Source: Sabethes cyaneus (lineage: Eukaryota; Arthropoda; Insecta; Diptera; Culicidae). From it: a stretch of DNA of 64,000 nt. The position numbers and the translations under genes were made by a program. The stretch lies in contig NC_071354.1 of NCBI RefSeq assembly GCF_943734655.1, positions 227,038,397 through 227,102,396 of the forward strand, in the 5' to 3' direction. Below, piece after piece: positions 38,405 to 48,779 of this stretch. Numbering within the stretch: the stretch's first letter is position 1; each line of letters starts with the position of its first letter. The notes below the pieces were generated by a model. The model did not search any database and was not told where the DNA came from. It saw only the letters and a list, made by a program, of their open reading frames with translations.

Positions 38405-38814
38405 GTAAGTATTTTTGCGTTCGATCACGGGAGTTTCGTCTAGGTTTTCGCTTCGAAAGCATTTGCCCTCGGGGAGTGTCGATGGAAAAGTTTTTCCTGT
38501 TCATGGCAGCCATTTTGAGCTGCTGTGCTGTGAAAGGTCACCGCGTCGTCGTCCAGTTTATTTTGCAATTCCGTCGTAGTTTTTTTTTCTGCGGTGTTGT
38601 GTGTTGGCCTTCATCTGCGTGTAGGTTTTAGTTTGTTTAGTTAAATATCACGTTCGGTTTTATCTTTTGAATTAGTGTTTTTGTTCAACAAATTTTATCG
38701 ATTTATTTCTTTGTGCTGACGTCGTCAGCTGAAAAACACCTGCCAGTAATATTTACCTGCCCCCCCGTGTGACTATAGATATCTACCTTTTTCAACAGAA
38801 AATAGGACACGACG

Positions 38815-41800
38815 ATGGCACGCTACCGTGAATGGGATCTCCAGTGTAAGGTATACGTCGGCAATCTGGGCTCGTCGGCTTCGAAGCACGAAATTGAGAG
38901 CGCCTTCGGAAAGTATGGTCCACTGCGCAACGTTTGGGTTGCCCGCAATCCTCCGGGTTTTGCCTTCGTGGAGTTCGAGGACAAACGCGATGCCGAGGAT
39001 GCGGTTCGTTCGCTGGATGGAACGTAAGTGAATGAATTTGAACTGTGGTTTATGTAACGAAACGACCTTCTCTTTTATGCTCCGCAGGAGATGCTGTGGA
39101 ACACGCATCCGGGTGGAGATGTCCTCCGGTCGCACACGGCGGGACGATAGAACCAGACGACCCCGTCGCTCCTACAGGTAAACTTTCTCTATTTTTGGTT
39201 TGATAGGATTTTGTTGTGCCTAAAAAACAAATTGAGGAATCTGTCAGTCAGTTCGCTTGAATGATTGATTTTTTCCGTCTACCTGTTATAAAAATAGAAT
39301 TTCGCTGTTCCAATTGTGTCTAAACGACGAGCAGGAACACAGTCATTAACTGAGATCTTTAACAACACAAAATAGCGTTTCATTGAAACGCTAGCATTTT
39401 GTCAATATTTTTTTAGGTGGCAATTGCAGATCATTTAACCGTTTATTATTGTTGATATTTCTGCTTTCTGTTAGACCAGTTGCCACCTAAAAATTTATTT
39501 CGAACAATTTCATTTTTATTATGTTTCATCAGTGTTAATTTGCGTTACTTGCATTATTTCCTCTGTAGGCAATTTTGTATTTAGCGTACACTTTAAACAA
39601 TTTAAAACCATTCTGTTCAAGCCAATTTTAACCAACGGTGATCAACCAAATTTCAGGGCAAGCTCTTCTATGAAACTCAACGTCAGCAACTTCCGCCACA
39701 GAACTTCATCTAACCAACCTTCTACTAGTAGTTCTACTATTGAAATTAGTGCAACCATCAACTCCACCACCAAAACCACCACCACAACTACAGCCATCAC
39801 CACAACCAAAAAAATCACCACTATCACCACCACCAAAAAGACCTCTTCAGCCTCTTCGATCTCTTCTAGACTTGTTCGCTCTTTCATCGTGCAAGCTCTT
39901 CAAGTAGTCTCCCAATCAACACTACTGCAACATCTACTGCTGCTACTACAGCATCATCTGCGACCGCCGGGGCAGTCGCCAACGTCAGCACTTCAGCAAC
40001 TGCTGCAACGTTCGACGACATCGCTGCTGCTGCCGCTGAAATCAAGCGCCAAACACACTTGCTCTCAACTGCAGCATCCGATTTTAAATTTTATGCCTCC
40101 AACCTGAACGGTTCATGTTGGGTAATTGACTGAAGAATACCCCGGGTAATAAAGTTTAACGACCGTTCGGTCGTACAGACAGAGCGTTTCCGGCAGGACG
40201 CCAACGCCAACGTCAACGTTCATCCGTTTCAACTCGACGCGCGGCGTACATCTCAGCGAACTTCCAACTCTTCCTCCCAACTTGTCGGCCCGAAGCGATC
40301 AGCCAGCGAGTGCAACAAACGGTTCTTCGTTTGATCTTCCGAGTCGTTCTTCCACCAACAGCACTGTCGTGACATCCCTTCTACTACTACTATTACTACT
40401 ACTACCATCATCACCAACAATACCAACTCAACTCAACTCAACTACTACTACTAGTACTACTGCTACTGCTACAACCGCTTCTAGAACTGTGTAGTGCGCC
40501 CGGCTAATGCAATGCAGATCGCATTCTCTTCTTCGCGTGCAAATATCGTCAACGTCAACGGGATGATTCGAGTTAACCGCGCCGCGTGCAGCACCTTCAG
40601 CGTAAGCGCGGCCGATCGCTTCTTCTCCACGTCCACGTGTGTGCGTGCGTGTGTCCCAACCACCACAAAAGTCACCACCACCACCACCGTCGTCACCACA
40701 ACCACCGACAGTGGGCGTGCGCCAGCTCAGCTCAGCTCGTCAGTCACCAACCACCACAACACATCCTAGCTTTTTTACAGTTATGCCACAGGCTTCGTTC
40801 CCCAAAAAAACCAAAGACCAAACGCCTGCCAAAAGCAGACATTACTTGGAAAAGGTAGGATGATTTGATTTCCTGTATTTTGTTTTTCTATCAAGAGAAG
40901 ATACTTTTTTTAGCTACTGTTATTAGGTCCTTTCTGAACAATGTTTATGTGCTACGCGTGTGTGAGTACAGTGTCGTCTCATTCACATGTGTCTTTTACT
41001 TTTTCTCCGTTTTTTCCCCTAACAGATTTCATTCTCACAGCCACCCATTCATCCCCGAATATCCTCGGTACGATTTGCCCAGAAATTTCGATCCTCATTC
41101 GAGTTGGTTCTCCGCAAATTCGGAATCGATTGTACCAACAACGTAAACCTCTCTTCCTCATTTTAACCCTGTCCCCTTCCCTTGCTACCATCGCATCGCT
41201 AGCTAGGCAACACGACTACGCAGCGTTCGTCTCTAGGGCCATCCAAAGACAACCACATTCATCACATCTTCATCACTCATCACCTATAATATCGGTCATC
41301 GGAATGCTGTTTGTGATCGGCTGAGTGATCCAGTCCCTCAGCAACTACTTCCGTATCTCAAAAAACGCCATCAAAAACAACTACCAGTTCAGTTAGATTT
41401 CTTCCACCTTCCCCACACAACCATTATTCGGACCATACCTTCAAGCATTTCGAAAAACGAAAAGAGCTTCTACCCTTTCGGCCATCATCGTAACCATCAG
41501 ATCACCGATCTTGCGATCTTGAGACTACTTTGTATCTACCTACTTAGAAGAAGACATCGAAGGCGGCCCACCACCGAACAATGACTTCAACAACAACAAT
41601 CTGTGCTGGAAATCTTCGTTCGGTAGTGCGGCAAGGTTTCGGATTCTATCAACTATCAACAACAACAACAGCAACAAACATCAACCAACAATCAACCACT
41701 TCTCACCAACCGCGCCAGCTTCTCCGCGACCGCGGGCAGCCTAGATCGACACGTTTAACCACATCGAGCCATTTGTTTTCTCTTCTTTCTTCCCAACCCG

Positions 41801-41926
41801 CGCGCGCGCGCGATTACACCACACAGATCCCGTTCACCACGTCGTTCCCGTTCCCGTTCTCGCAGTATGAGCCGTGACCGCGAGCGCGACCGTCGCAGTC
41901 GCAGTGGATCCCGTGAGCGGCGCTGA
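38815..41926 (+). CDS. Rbp1: SR splicing factor Rbp1 (SRSF3/SRSF7-like)
   Basis: A nuclear RNA-binding SR protein that selects splice sites by binding exonic enhancers. Coding exons are 38815-39023, 39088-39177 and 41827-41926, all with GT-AG borders and consistent phase, giving 132 residues, close to the size I expect for fly Rbp1. One RNA recognition motif spans about residues 11-84, with RNP2 KVYVGNL (12-18) and RNP1 GFAFVEF (48-54); GTRCCGTRIRVEMSSGR (69-85) closes it. There is no zinc knuckle, as in SRSF3. An Arg/Ser domain covers residues 98-132 (SRSPRRSRSRSRSMSRDRER) and ends in a TGA at 41924. The second intron is 2649 bp, C/A-rich, and offers an in-phase alternative exon. Neighbour APC15 converges. 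Identity is strong; the exact isoform set is inferred. Confidence 0.95.
39178..41826 (+). other. Long C/A-rich second intron of Rbp1
   Basis: From about 39660 to 41700 the sequence is dominated by CAAC, ACCACC, CATC and CTTC words, with (ACC)n near 39770-39840, (CTA)n near 40380-40470 and (CAA)n near 41590-41690. An acceptor-like AATTTCAG at 39649-39656 is in phase with exon 2 and would open 150 Ser/Thr-rich codons to a stop at 40105-40107. Such CNNC-rich sequence fits known binding preference of SRSF3-type proteins, so autoregulation is possible. The final acceptor is preceded by (CG)7 at 41799-41812. Confidence 0.6.
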
Positions 41927-42405
41927 GCAGTTTTCCCGGAGTGGAAAAAACGGTACATTTAATTGCAAAAAAAACTATGAACCTTTACTTTTTTGACAGA
42001 ACTTTATCCTTATCAAAAAAAAAGTGAAAGAAAAACTAAAGTTCAAAAATGTGTAGTAGCTGTTCACTTTTCTAGGAACCGCCCCCACAGACATTTTTCC
42101 GAAATCGAAAAATTCATTATCACACAGATACATTTAATGCCTAGTTTGATAAGCAAGTGAGACCTACTTTTGCCAAGTGTTCGTTAACTTAGAAAGGACA
42201 CAGTCACAAATTCACTAGCAGTTTTATTTCTCCCCTCCGCTTCTAGCCGGTAACCCGGCTACGCATTTCTCTAGATTCCTTGATGTCAGGTGCTAACGAG
42301 AGAGTACCCACAGAAAACAAAAGAACTCCTACAATAGGAAATGAACAGAATAATCTACACTTTTATTACCTACTACTTAGAATCTATAGGGATCGTACAT
42401 GTATT

Positions 42406-42411
42406 TTTATT
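42406..42411 (-). terminator. Candidate APC15 poly(A) signal
   Basis: AATAAA on the minus strand, 103 bases beyond the APC15 stop; further copies lie at 42362-42367 and 42223-42228. Any of them would make the 3' UTR overlap that of Rbp1. Confidence 0.4.
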
Positions 42412-42429
42412 AGTTATCGAACCTATCAT

Positions 42430-42435
42430 AATAAA
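42430..42435 (+). terminator. Candidate Rbp1 poly(A) signal
   Basis: AATAAA lies 504 bases after the Rbp1 stop and is the first canonical signal on this strand that I see there. It falls inside the predicted APC15 3' UTR on the other strand. Confidence 0.45.
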
Positions 42436-42513
42436 GTGAGATATAACCATAATTGTACGAGCAACGGTTATTCATTATTTATCACCGAAAAATGTTTATA
42501 TTTAGGTACTATA

Positions 42514-43010
42514 CTACAGCGGGTCGTTGGTTTGTAGTTCATCGTCCATATTGTTGTAAGTCGGTTCCATCACTAACCGTTCGTTCGGTCGGGCAACGTT
42601 GGCGATGTCTTCCATATCCTCGTCGTCTTCATCCGAGTTGTCCGAATCATCACTTTCGTCGTTCGCTAAAAAGTACGCAAATGTCGGATCGGTTTGTCGA
42701 ACGAAAGCATTTCACTTACCGTCATCATCTTCCGAATCCATGTTATCGGCATGCTCGTTTGTATCCTTTCCTATGGGAGCCAAATCGGCTCCAATTTGCG
42801 ACATTCGATTTAGCTACGGTAGAAAGCAATGGGAAACAGTAAGCAAGAGTCTTTGTTACCCTAAAGTTAAGAGCAACCATCAATACCTACCCATTCCTGA
42901 TGTTCCGATTCCATTGCGTTTACTTCGGCGTCTTCATCGCAGCACTCATCGACGGCGAACCAAAGATTATTGGCCACGGCCGGTCGGAGCGACGGGAAAA
43001 ATGGGAGCAT
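42514..43010 (-). CDS. APC15: Anaphase-promoting complex subunit 15
   Basis: A small subunit of the APC/C ubiquitin ligase; in vertebrates it promotes turnover of the mitotic checkpoint complex on APC/C. Three exons (42891-43010, 42720-42813, 42514-42665) have GT-AG introns of 77 and 54 bp and join in phase to 121 residues, matching the human size. The N-terminus MLPFFPSLRPAVANNLWFAV fits the family pattern of an FPSL motif followed by LWF. HQEWLNRMSQIGADLAPIGK (37-56) matches the family's HQAWL...PIGK block. An acidic tail follows (SEDDD, then DDSDNSDEDDEDMEDI). The ATG at 43010 is the only one giving the FPSL motif. No frame damage is seen. It converges with Rbp1, 587 bp between stops. Confidence 0.93.
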
Positions 43011-43320
43011 TCTTACACTATCTAATCTAAAATTTAAACTTTGTTGAAAACCGCAATACGGTCACCGTTGTTGTTTTGATTCGCTGTTTACAATCGAAGT
43101 TTCATTTTGATAGATGACAGGCACAGGGCTGAAACTGAAACAGACTTGACAGTAATTGACAGCACCGGTCTTTCTGCACTGCCAGCCTGGCCAGCCCCGA
43201 CCATCATCAATGTATATTGATTGCTACAGGTATGCTGGCTTTTTGTCTATCGACGAATTCTTCTTGTTTTAAATATATAAATTTCTGGAGATTGCATAAT
43301 AAATCCTTTTGCATATGACT

Positions 43321-43414
43321 GTTAGAGTCAATAGGATCGTAGCTGGCTGCGAAGTCTGCAGTATAAAAACAGAAGGTCAAGTTTCGATAACGGAATGTAG
43401 AACCTAGGCTTTGC
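43321..43414 (+). mobile_element. SINE copy 2 with 13-bp duplication
   Basis: The body shares GTTAGAGTCA, GATCGTAGC, TGCGAAGTCTG, AACAGAAGGTCAAGTTTCGA and GGCTTTGCTTT with the SINE at 15471-15632. The 13-bp duplication TTTGCATATGACT lies at 43308-43320 and 43415-43427. It is 5'-truncated and lacks the B box. Confidence 0.8.
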
Positions 43415-43427
43415 TTTGCATATGACT

Positions 43428-43740
43428 CCTAGGTTTTAAATGTGTTCGCTAGGTTTTAAATGTGTTAGCGCTTTTACTAGTTTCCAATAAGCCGCTAATT
43501 TTTGAAAATTATAACAAAAATAAGTGTGCGATATCTTGCAAATTGATAAAATTGGTCGCTGCTGCTCGCGACGCGAGTAAACATAGTTAATTCACGGCTA
43601 GTAGTACTATTTCCAAAAATTAGTGGCTGGTAGTTATTTAGTAGTACTTATATTTATCAGAAGCTAATAGATAGCGCTAGCACATTTAAAACTTAGCGAA
43701 CGCGCTACTCGCTAGCTAAAATGTTAGCGGTTAGCTGATT
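43428..43740. repeat. Small inverted-repeat element
   Basis: TAGGTTTTAAATGTGTTAGCGC-like sequence is duplicated at 43430-43470 and appears inverted near 43673-43705 (GCGCTAGCACATTTAAAACT). GCTAGC/TTAGCG words are enriched. It may be a decayed MITE next to the SINE. No gene is present. Confidence 0.5.
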
Positions 43741-43744
43741 AGCG

Positions 43745-43945
43745 GTGCCCACTGTAGTGTCTGTCTCGGTTGCCTCCGACCGAGCCCTCCGGAACACGGA
43801 ACAACAACGTCCGTAAACGTCTACGTTCGTCCAAAAAAACTGACTCTTTGTTTTTAGAGCAAGCTTTATCATGCCATGTGTCAGTATACGTGAGTCTCAT
43901 ATTGAGCGATTCAAGATTGCTCTCCTTGTCTCTTACCGTTCGTAC
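43745..43945 (+). repeat. Repeat family X, left part, interrupted
   Basis: Matches 35115-35295 (GAGCCCTCCGGAACACGGAA, GTCTACGTTCGTCCAAAAA, CTCCTTGTCTCTTACCGTTC). It stops at CGTTCGTA, where the 1.47-kb TIR element begins, and resumes at 45413. Confidence 0.65.
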
Positions 43946-44099
43946 ACTCAACCAAAAGACCACTTACATCTTACGTGCAAACGCACATACTTTTCAAAAA
44001 TGAGCTGTCATATACGTTTTATATTCAGCATATAATATTTAGATGACAATACGTTAATATTCAAGCAGACATCATATATATTTTACATACCTTTACTTA

Positions 44100-44490
44100 A
44101 TTTTCTAATACCATTCACATAACTGTCACGTGATTGTCAGGTGTGCAAAATAAATAGGTGATGTAAGGTAACTTTCATATGCCGTTCACATAGCTGTCAC
44201 TTGTTAGTCAGGTATGCAAAACGTAATTTTTATGTGCTCGTCACATAGCTGTCACCTGACTGTCAGGTATGCAAAATAATTAGATGATGTAAGCTAATTT
44301 TCATGTGCCGTTTATATAGCTGTCACGTGACTATCAGGTACGCAAAATAAATAGATGACGCAACGTATTTTTTATGTGCCGATCACATAACTGTCACGTG
44401 ATAATCAGGTATGCGAAAAGTGATGTAACGTAATTTTCATGTACCGTTCATATAGCTGTCACGTGACTGACAGGTATGCAAAATAAACAG
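44100..44490. repeat. Six degenerate 56-71-bp direct repeats with E-box palindromes
   Basis: A unit containing a CACATA(A/G)CTGTCAC-like start, TGA.TGTCAGGTATGCAAAA and a (T)GATG(T)AA(G/C)GTA tail recurs with GTCAC at about 44124, 44195, 44251, 44322, 44392 and 44458. Four units carry CACGTG, two of them in the palindrome GTCACGTGAC. The last unit ends just upstream of the ATG at 44496, so it may act as its promoter as well as a transposase-binding array. Confidence 0.75.
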
Positions 44491-44495
44491 CAACC

Positions 44496-44874
44496 ATGGC
44501 ATCAAGTGAGATTTACGCAAACGAATTTGGGCTCCCATCACGCAGTTTACCGCAAGTAATTAAATGTAAATTATAATTCATATAAGCACTAAAATTAATC
44601 CACATTAACAATTTCAGGTCTTGTGTTTTTTCGATGGAGTCATGGCAAAATACTTAGGAGAGAAATTATGCTGCGAGAATCTAAGGGTCCGATTGGTAGT
44701 GAAAAATTATAAAGTTACGATTGCACGACTGATCAGCGGACTGTCAATGTGTTTATCAATTTTAATACAAGGACTGCAATCCAAGGTATACGCGTTCTCA
44801 AACAATTAATGCATATTATGTTATTTTTTTACTTTTTTTAGATACGAAGCATTGCACCGCGTTGCTTTTCCTAA
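44496..44874 (+). CDS. Possible three-exon gene inside the TIR element, function unknown
   Basis: I do not recognise this protein. The ATG has a favourable context (CAACCATGG). Exon 1 (44496-44555) encodes MASSEIYANEFGLPSRSLPQ. Exon 2 (44618-44785) follows an acceptor TTAACAATTTCAG and encodes 56 residues starting VLCFFDGVMAKYLGEKLCCE, ending in a good donor AAG|GTATAC. Exon 3 (44842-44874) follows ACTTTTTTTAG and closes after ten residues. All joins are phase 0, so the frame is open for 86 codons. The middle has two adjacent Cys and a hydrophobic stretch (ARLISGLSMCLSILIQGL). It may be a truncated transposase, a captured host fragment or a chance frame. The short third exon is the weakest part. 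Confidence 0.4.
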
Positions 44875-45412
44875 GTACCGCATAACCACAGAATCATTTG
44901 CGAAAAAGAACTGTTGCCTTTGTTGAGTACCAGTCTGAAGCTCAAGCAAACATTCAAGTCATCTACGAGGAATATACATCAGAACCAATTTTTCCAATAG
45001 AAACTAAGTTAGTCACTCTAGACACCTAGGAAAATTGCGCAATGTCTAAATGCAGCTAAATATAGTAGATATAAAAAGTGAGTATATAATGTTTGTATGA
45101 CGCATAGAAGTTTTAAATAAACTTTATATCATCAAATATCTGGTTATTTTTATTATATTAATAAACTATTAATACTATTGAAGAAATTAACCATTCCGCA
45201 TGATGCAGATAGAATGTATGTGATATTCTACTAGAAGTTAAATGAAGTTCATACATAAGGCACCTGAATACCACGTAACTTATATGTGCACCCGACTATC
45301 ATATTAATGTGAATATTTACGTGACGAACACATAATATTTAGGTGAAAAGTATTATGGAAAATATTTATATGGTTTTGCACTTGATATGTAAGTGATTAT
45401 TATTTTGAGTGT

Positions 45413-45525
45413 ATATGACAAATTCTCGCAACACATCCAAAGCAATTTCAGTTACACTGAAACAAATGATTTAGTTTCATTAGATTTATTTTACGTTAAT
45501 TCTTCTAACTTCGTACGTTCCCTAC
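45413..45525 (+). repeat. Repeat family X, right part
   Basis: Resumes the family after the TIR element: TTTCAGTTACACTGAAACAA, TTTAGTTTCATTAGATTTAT and CGTTCCCTACA match 35316-35397. RTE-B sequence follows immediately. Confidence 0.6.
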
Positions 45526-48470
45526 AGAGTGGTTTGTCCCATCTACAAAAAGGGTAATCGGCTAGACTGCTGCAACTATCGTGATATTACGCTGTTAAAC
45601 GCCGCCTACAAGGTACTCTCCCAGATCCTGTTACGCCGGCTGTCACCGATAGCACAAGGTTTCGTAGGGAATTATCAGGCGGGTTTCAGAACAGAAGCGG
45701 AGGCAGCAAACCCGACTCTTCAAGGAAAAGAAGCGCCACCAAGAGGAGAAGGAGTGCGAAGAACTCGAACAGCTGTACCGCTTTCACGACACACGGAAGT
45801 TCTATCAGAAACTCAACGGATCTCGCAAAGGCTTCGTGCCGCGGGCCGAAATGTGCAGAGATAAAGATGGAGGTATCTTGACTGATGACCGTGCGGTGAT
45901 CGAAAGGTGGAAGCAGCACTACGATGAACACCTGAATGGCGTGCAGGCGGAAGACCATGATAGCGGAGGAAGTGACCACATTGGTGCAGCAAGCGACGAA
46001 GATGTGCCACCCCCATCGATAAGGGAAGTTAAAGAAGCCATCCAGCGGCTGAAGAACAACAAAGCAGCGGGAAAGGATGGCAGTGGAGCGGAACTTATTA
46101 AAATGGGCCCGGACAAGTTGGCCGGCTGTCTGCATCAATTGATTGTCAAGATTTGGGATACGGAACGACTACCGGAGGAGTGAAAAGACGGGGTTATCTG
46201 CCCTATCTACAAGAAAGGTGATAAGCTGGATTGTGAGAACTACCGAGCCATCACTATCCTGAATGCCGCCTACAAAGTGCTGTCCCAAGTCCTCTTTCAT
46301 CGACTATCGCCAATAGCCAATAGATTTGTGGGAAGTTACCAGGCCGGCTTCATGGAGGGTCGGTCTACAACAGACCAAATCTTCACCCTGCGGCAGATCC
46401 TCCAGAAGTGCCGCGAATTCCGAGTCCCCGCGCACCACCTGTTCATCGATTTCAAAGCCGCATATGATAGCGTAAACCGACAAGAGCTATGGAAAATTTT
46501 GGACGAAAACGGCTTTCCGGGTAAGCTTACTAGACTTATCATGGCTACGATGGATGGGATCCAGTGCTGTGCGAGAATCTCGGGTGGATTGTCGGACCCA
46601 TTCGAGTCTCGCAGGGGACTTCGACAAGGAGATGGTCTTTCCTGCATGCTATTCAACATTGCGCTTGAAGGTGTTATAAGGCGAACGGCGATCGAAATGC
46701 GGGACACGATTTTCAATAAATCCAGTCAATTCATCTGCTTTGCTGACGACGTGGATGCTGTCGGCAGAACATTTGAGGCGGTGGAAGATCAGTACACCAG
46801 ACTGAAACGCGAAGCAGAGAAGATTGGATTGCAGATAAATACGTCTAAAACGAAGTATATGCTGGCGGGCGGGACCGAGCGCGACAGGGCTCGCTTGGGC
46901 AGTACCGTGGTAATCGACGGGGATGAGTTCGAGGTAGTCGACGAGTTCGTATACCTTGGCTCGCTGGCAACAGAGGACAACAATACCAGCCGTGAGATTA
47001 AAAGACGTATTATCAGCGGAAGTCGGGCCTACTATGGACTCCACAAACACTTGCGGTCGGACAATTTGAGCCCCCGTACAAAGTGCACACTGTACAAAAC
47101 GCTAATTAAACCGGTTGTCCTCTACGGGCACGAAACGTGGACGTTGCTAGAAGAGGACCTACGAGCACTCGGAGTTTTCGAACGGCGGGTGCTAAGAACC
47201 ATCTTTGGCGGAGTGCAAGAGAACGGTGTATGGAGGCGAAGAATGAACCACGAGCTCGCGCGTCTCTACGGCGAACCAAGTATTCAGAAAGTGGTTAAAA
47301 CAGGACGGATACGTTGGGCAGGACATGTTGCTAGAATGCCGGACAACTATCCTGCAAAAATGGTTTTCGCATCAAATCCGGTAGGAACAAGACGAAGAGG
47401 GGCACAGCGAGCGAGGTGGCAAGACCAGGTGGAGCGAGATCTGGCGAGCACTGGGTGCCCGCGGAACTGGAGATCAGTTGCCATGGACCGAAACAGATGG
47501 AGAAATTATACTGCGCAGGCCTTGTCCTAAGACGTTAGGCCAACTAAGTAAGTAAGTATCAGGCGGGTTTCATAAGGGCTCGCGCAACTACGGACCAAAT
47601 TTTTACTATCCGACAGATCTTGCAGAAATGTCGGGAGTACAACGTGCCCACGCATCACATCTTTATTGATTTCAAAGCAGCATACGATACAGTCGATCGA
47701 GACAAGTTATGGCAGATAATGCACGAATACGGTTTTCCGGACAAACTGACGCGACTGATCAGAGCTACATTGGATCGAGTGATGTGTTTCGTACGCATCG
47801 CTGGGACACTCTCGAGTCCCTTCGAGACGCGACGAGGGTTGAGACAAGGTGACGATCTATCCTGCATGCTGTTCAACATCGCTCTTGAGGGGGTGATCCG
47901 ACGAGCGGGCATCGAAACGAGAGGCACGATTTTTACCAAGAGTAGCCAGCTTCTAGGCTTTGCAGATGACTTCGATATCATTACCAGGAACTTTGCGACG
48001 GCGGAGGCAGTCTACGCCAGACTGAAAGCGGAGTCTAGGAGAATTGGGCTAAAAATAAATGCGTCGAAGACCAAATACATGAAAGGAAGAGGCTCAAAGG
48101 AAACAAATGCGCGCCTCCCACGGACGGTAACCGTTGACGGCGACGAACTAGAAGTGGTAGAAGAGTTCGTGTATTTGGGATCGCTGGTGACCGCGGACAA
48201 CAACACTAGTAAGGAGATCCAGCGGCGCATCCAAGCGGGAAATCGGGCCTACTTTGCCCTTCGTAAAACGCTACGATCAGGAAGCATACGCCGCCGCACG
48301 AAGCTAACAATGTACACAACTCTTATTAGACCGGTAGTTCTTTATGGACTTGAAGTCGTGACACTGCTCACGGATGACATACGCGCCCTTGCCGTGTTTG
48401 AGGGAAAGTGCTGCGGACGATATTTGGCGGAGTACAAACTGAAAGCGGAGAGTGGCGGAGGCGTATGAAG
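45526..48470 (+). mobile_element. RTE-B non-LTR retrotransposon, interrupted by RTE-A
   Basis: 45526-45688 encodes VCPIYKKGNRLDCCNYRDIT through GNYQAGF. The frame resumes at 47557 with YQAGFIRARATTDQIFTIRQ, then a 282-codon frame (47620-48468) with DFKAAYDTVDRDKLWQIM, RGLRQGDDLSCMLFNIALEG, LGFADDFDII, INASKTKYMKGRGSKETNAR, YLGSLVTADNNTSKEIQRRI and LTMYTTLIRPVVLYGLEV. Catalytic FADD is intact. It is truncated at both ends: it stops inside the C-terminal region near 48470 and lacks the GRLRWAGHVARM block. It is very similar to the copy at 28988-30519. Confidence 0.92.
45689..47556 (+). mobile_element. RTE-A non-LTR retrotransposon, near-intact ORF, inserted in RTE-B
   Basis: The 16-bp duplication TATCAGGCGGGTTTCA flanks it (45673-45688, 47557-47572). 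The reading frame starts 5'-truncated in the linker (LYRFHDTRKFYQKLNG, then ERWKQHYDEHLNGVQ), continues through VKEAIQRLKNNKAAGKDG, meets one TGA at 46181-46183 where Trp is expected, and then runs open to 47530. Motifs in order are VGSYQAGFMEGRSTTDQIFT, IDFKAAYDSVNRQELW, RGLRQGDGLSCMLFNIALEG, ICFADDVDAVG, INTSKTKYMLAGGTE, YLGSLATEDNNTSREIKRRI, YKTLIKPVVLYGHETWTL and GRIRWAGHVARMPDNYPAKM. The 3' end is a short AAGT repeat (47545-47556), typical of RTE-clade microsatellite tails. One visible defect implies recent insertion. Confidence 0.95.
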
Positions 48471-48779
48471 AAAGTATTTTTGTTTTTGTTCTCCCGCAAG
48501 TTTTGACAACACGGCATAGGATTTCGTGTGAGTGCGAACAGTCTTGAAATCTCTTTTAGTATCTTTTAGTCGCGAATAGTTGCTTGTGTTTAGATAACGC
48601 GGATTGATGTCCCATGAAACATCTGTGTTACAATTGGTTGCACATAGGTTCCACATGGCTTTTACAGTCACATAACACCCTACTCGTAAAAAAAAGTCGC
48701 ATAACAGTTCAATAAAAGTAACGGATACGAATTTCTACCATATTTAAATGTTTCAATCATAGTTGCGTTACTCTTTATG
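48471..48779. other. Spacer, no feature seen
   Basis: About 300 bp of mixed sequence after the RTE-B truncation point; nothing recognisable. Confidence 0.35.

Larger units (their letters stand above)
43946..45412. mobile_element. 1.47-kb TIR element with tandem repeats and a possible gene
   Basis: The left end CACTCAACCAAAAGACCACT continues TACAT...GTGCAAA. The right end is an imperfect reverse complement (TTTGCACTTGATATGTAAGT then GATTATTATTTTGAGTG). TA flanks both ends, and the host repeat (family X) continues across the site, which confirms the borders. Inside are six degenerate direct repeats (about 44100-44490) and a three-exon reading frame (44496-44874). No recognisable transposase domain or catalytic DDE triad is visible. 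A Tc1/mariner-like TA target is possible, but the family is unknown to me. Confidence 0.75.

Noticed and set aside
39657..40494. A separate Ser/Thr-rich gene within Rbp1 intron 2
   Set aside because: Frames change every few hundred bases and follow ACC, CAA and CTA repeats; an alternative Rbp1 exon is a simpler reading and is listed as a finding instead.
44100..44490. Regularly spaced repeats resembling a CRISPR array
   Set aside because: The repeats are degenerate, spacing is uneven (56-71 bp), there are no distinct spacers, and the context is eukaryotic.
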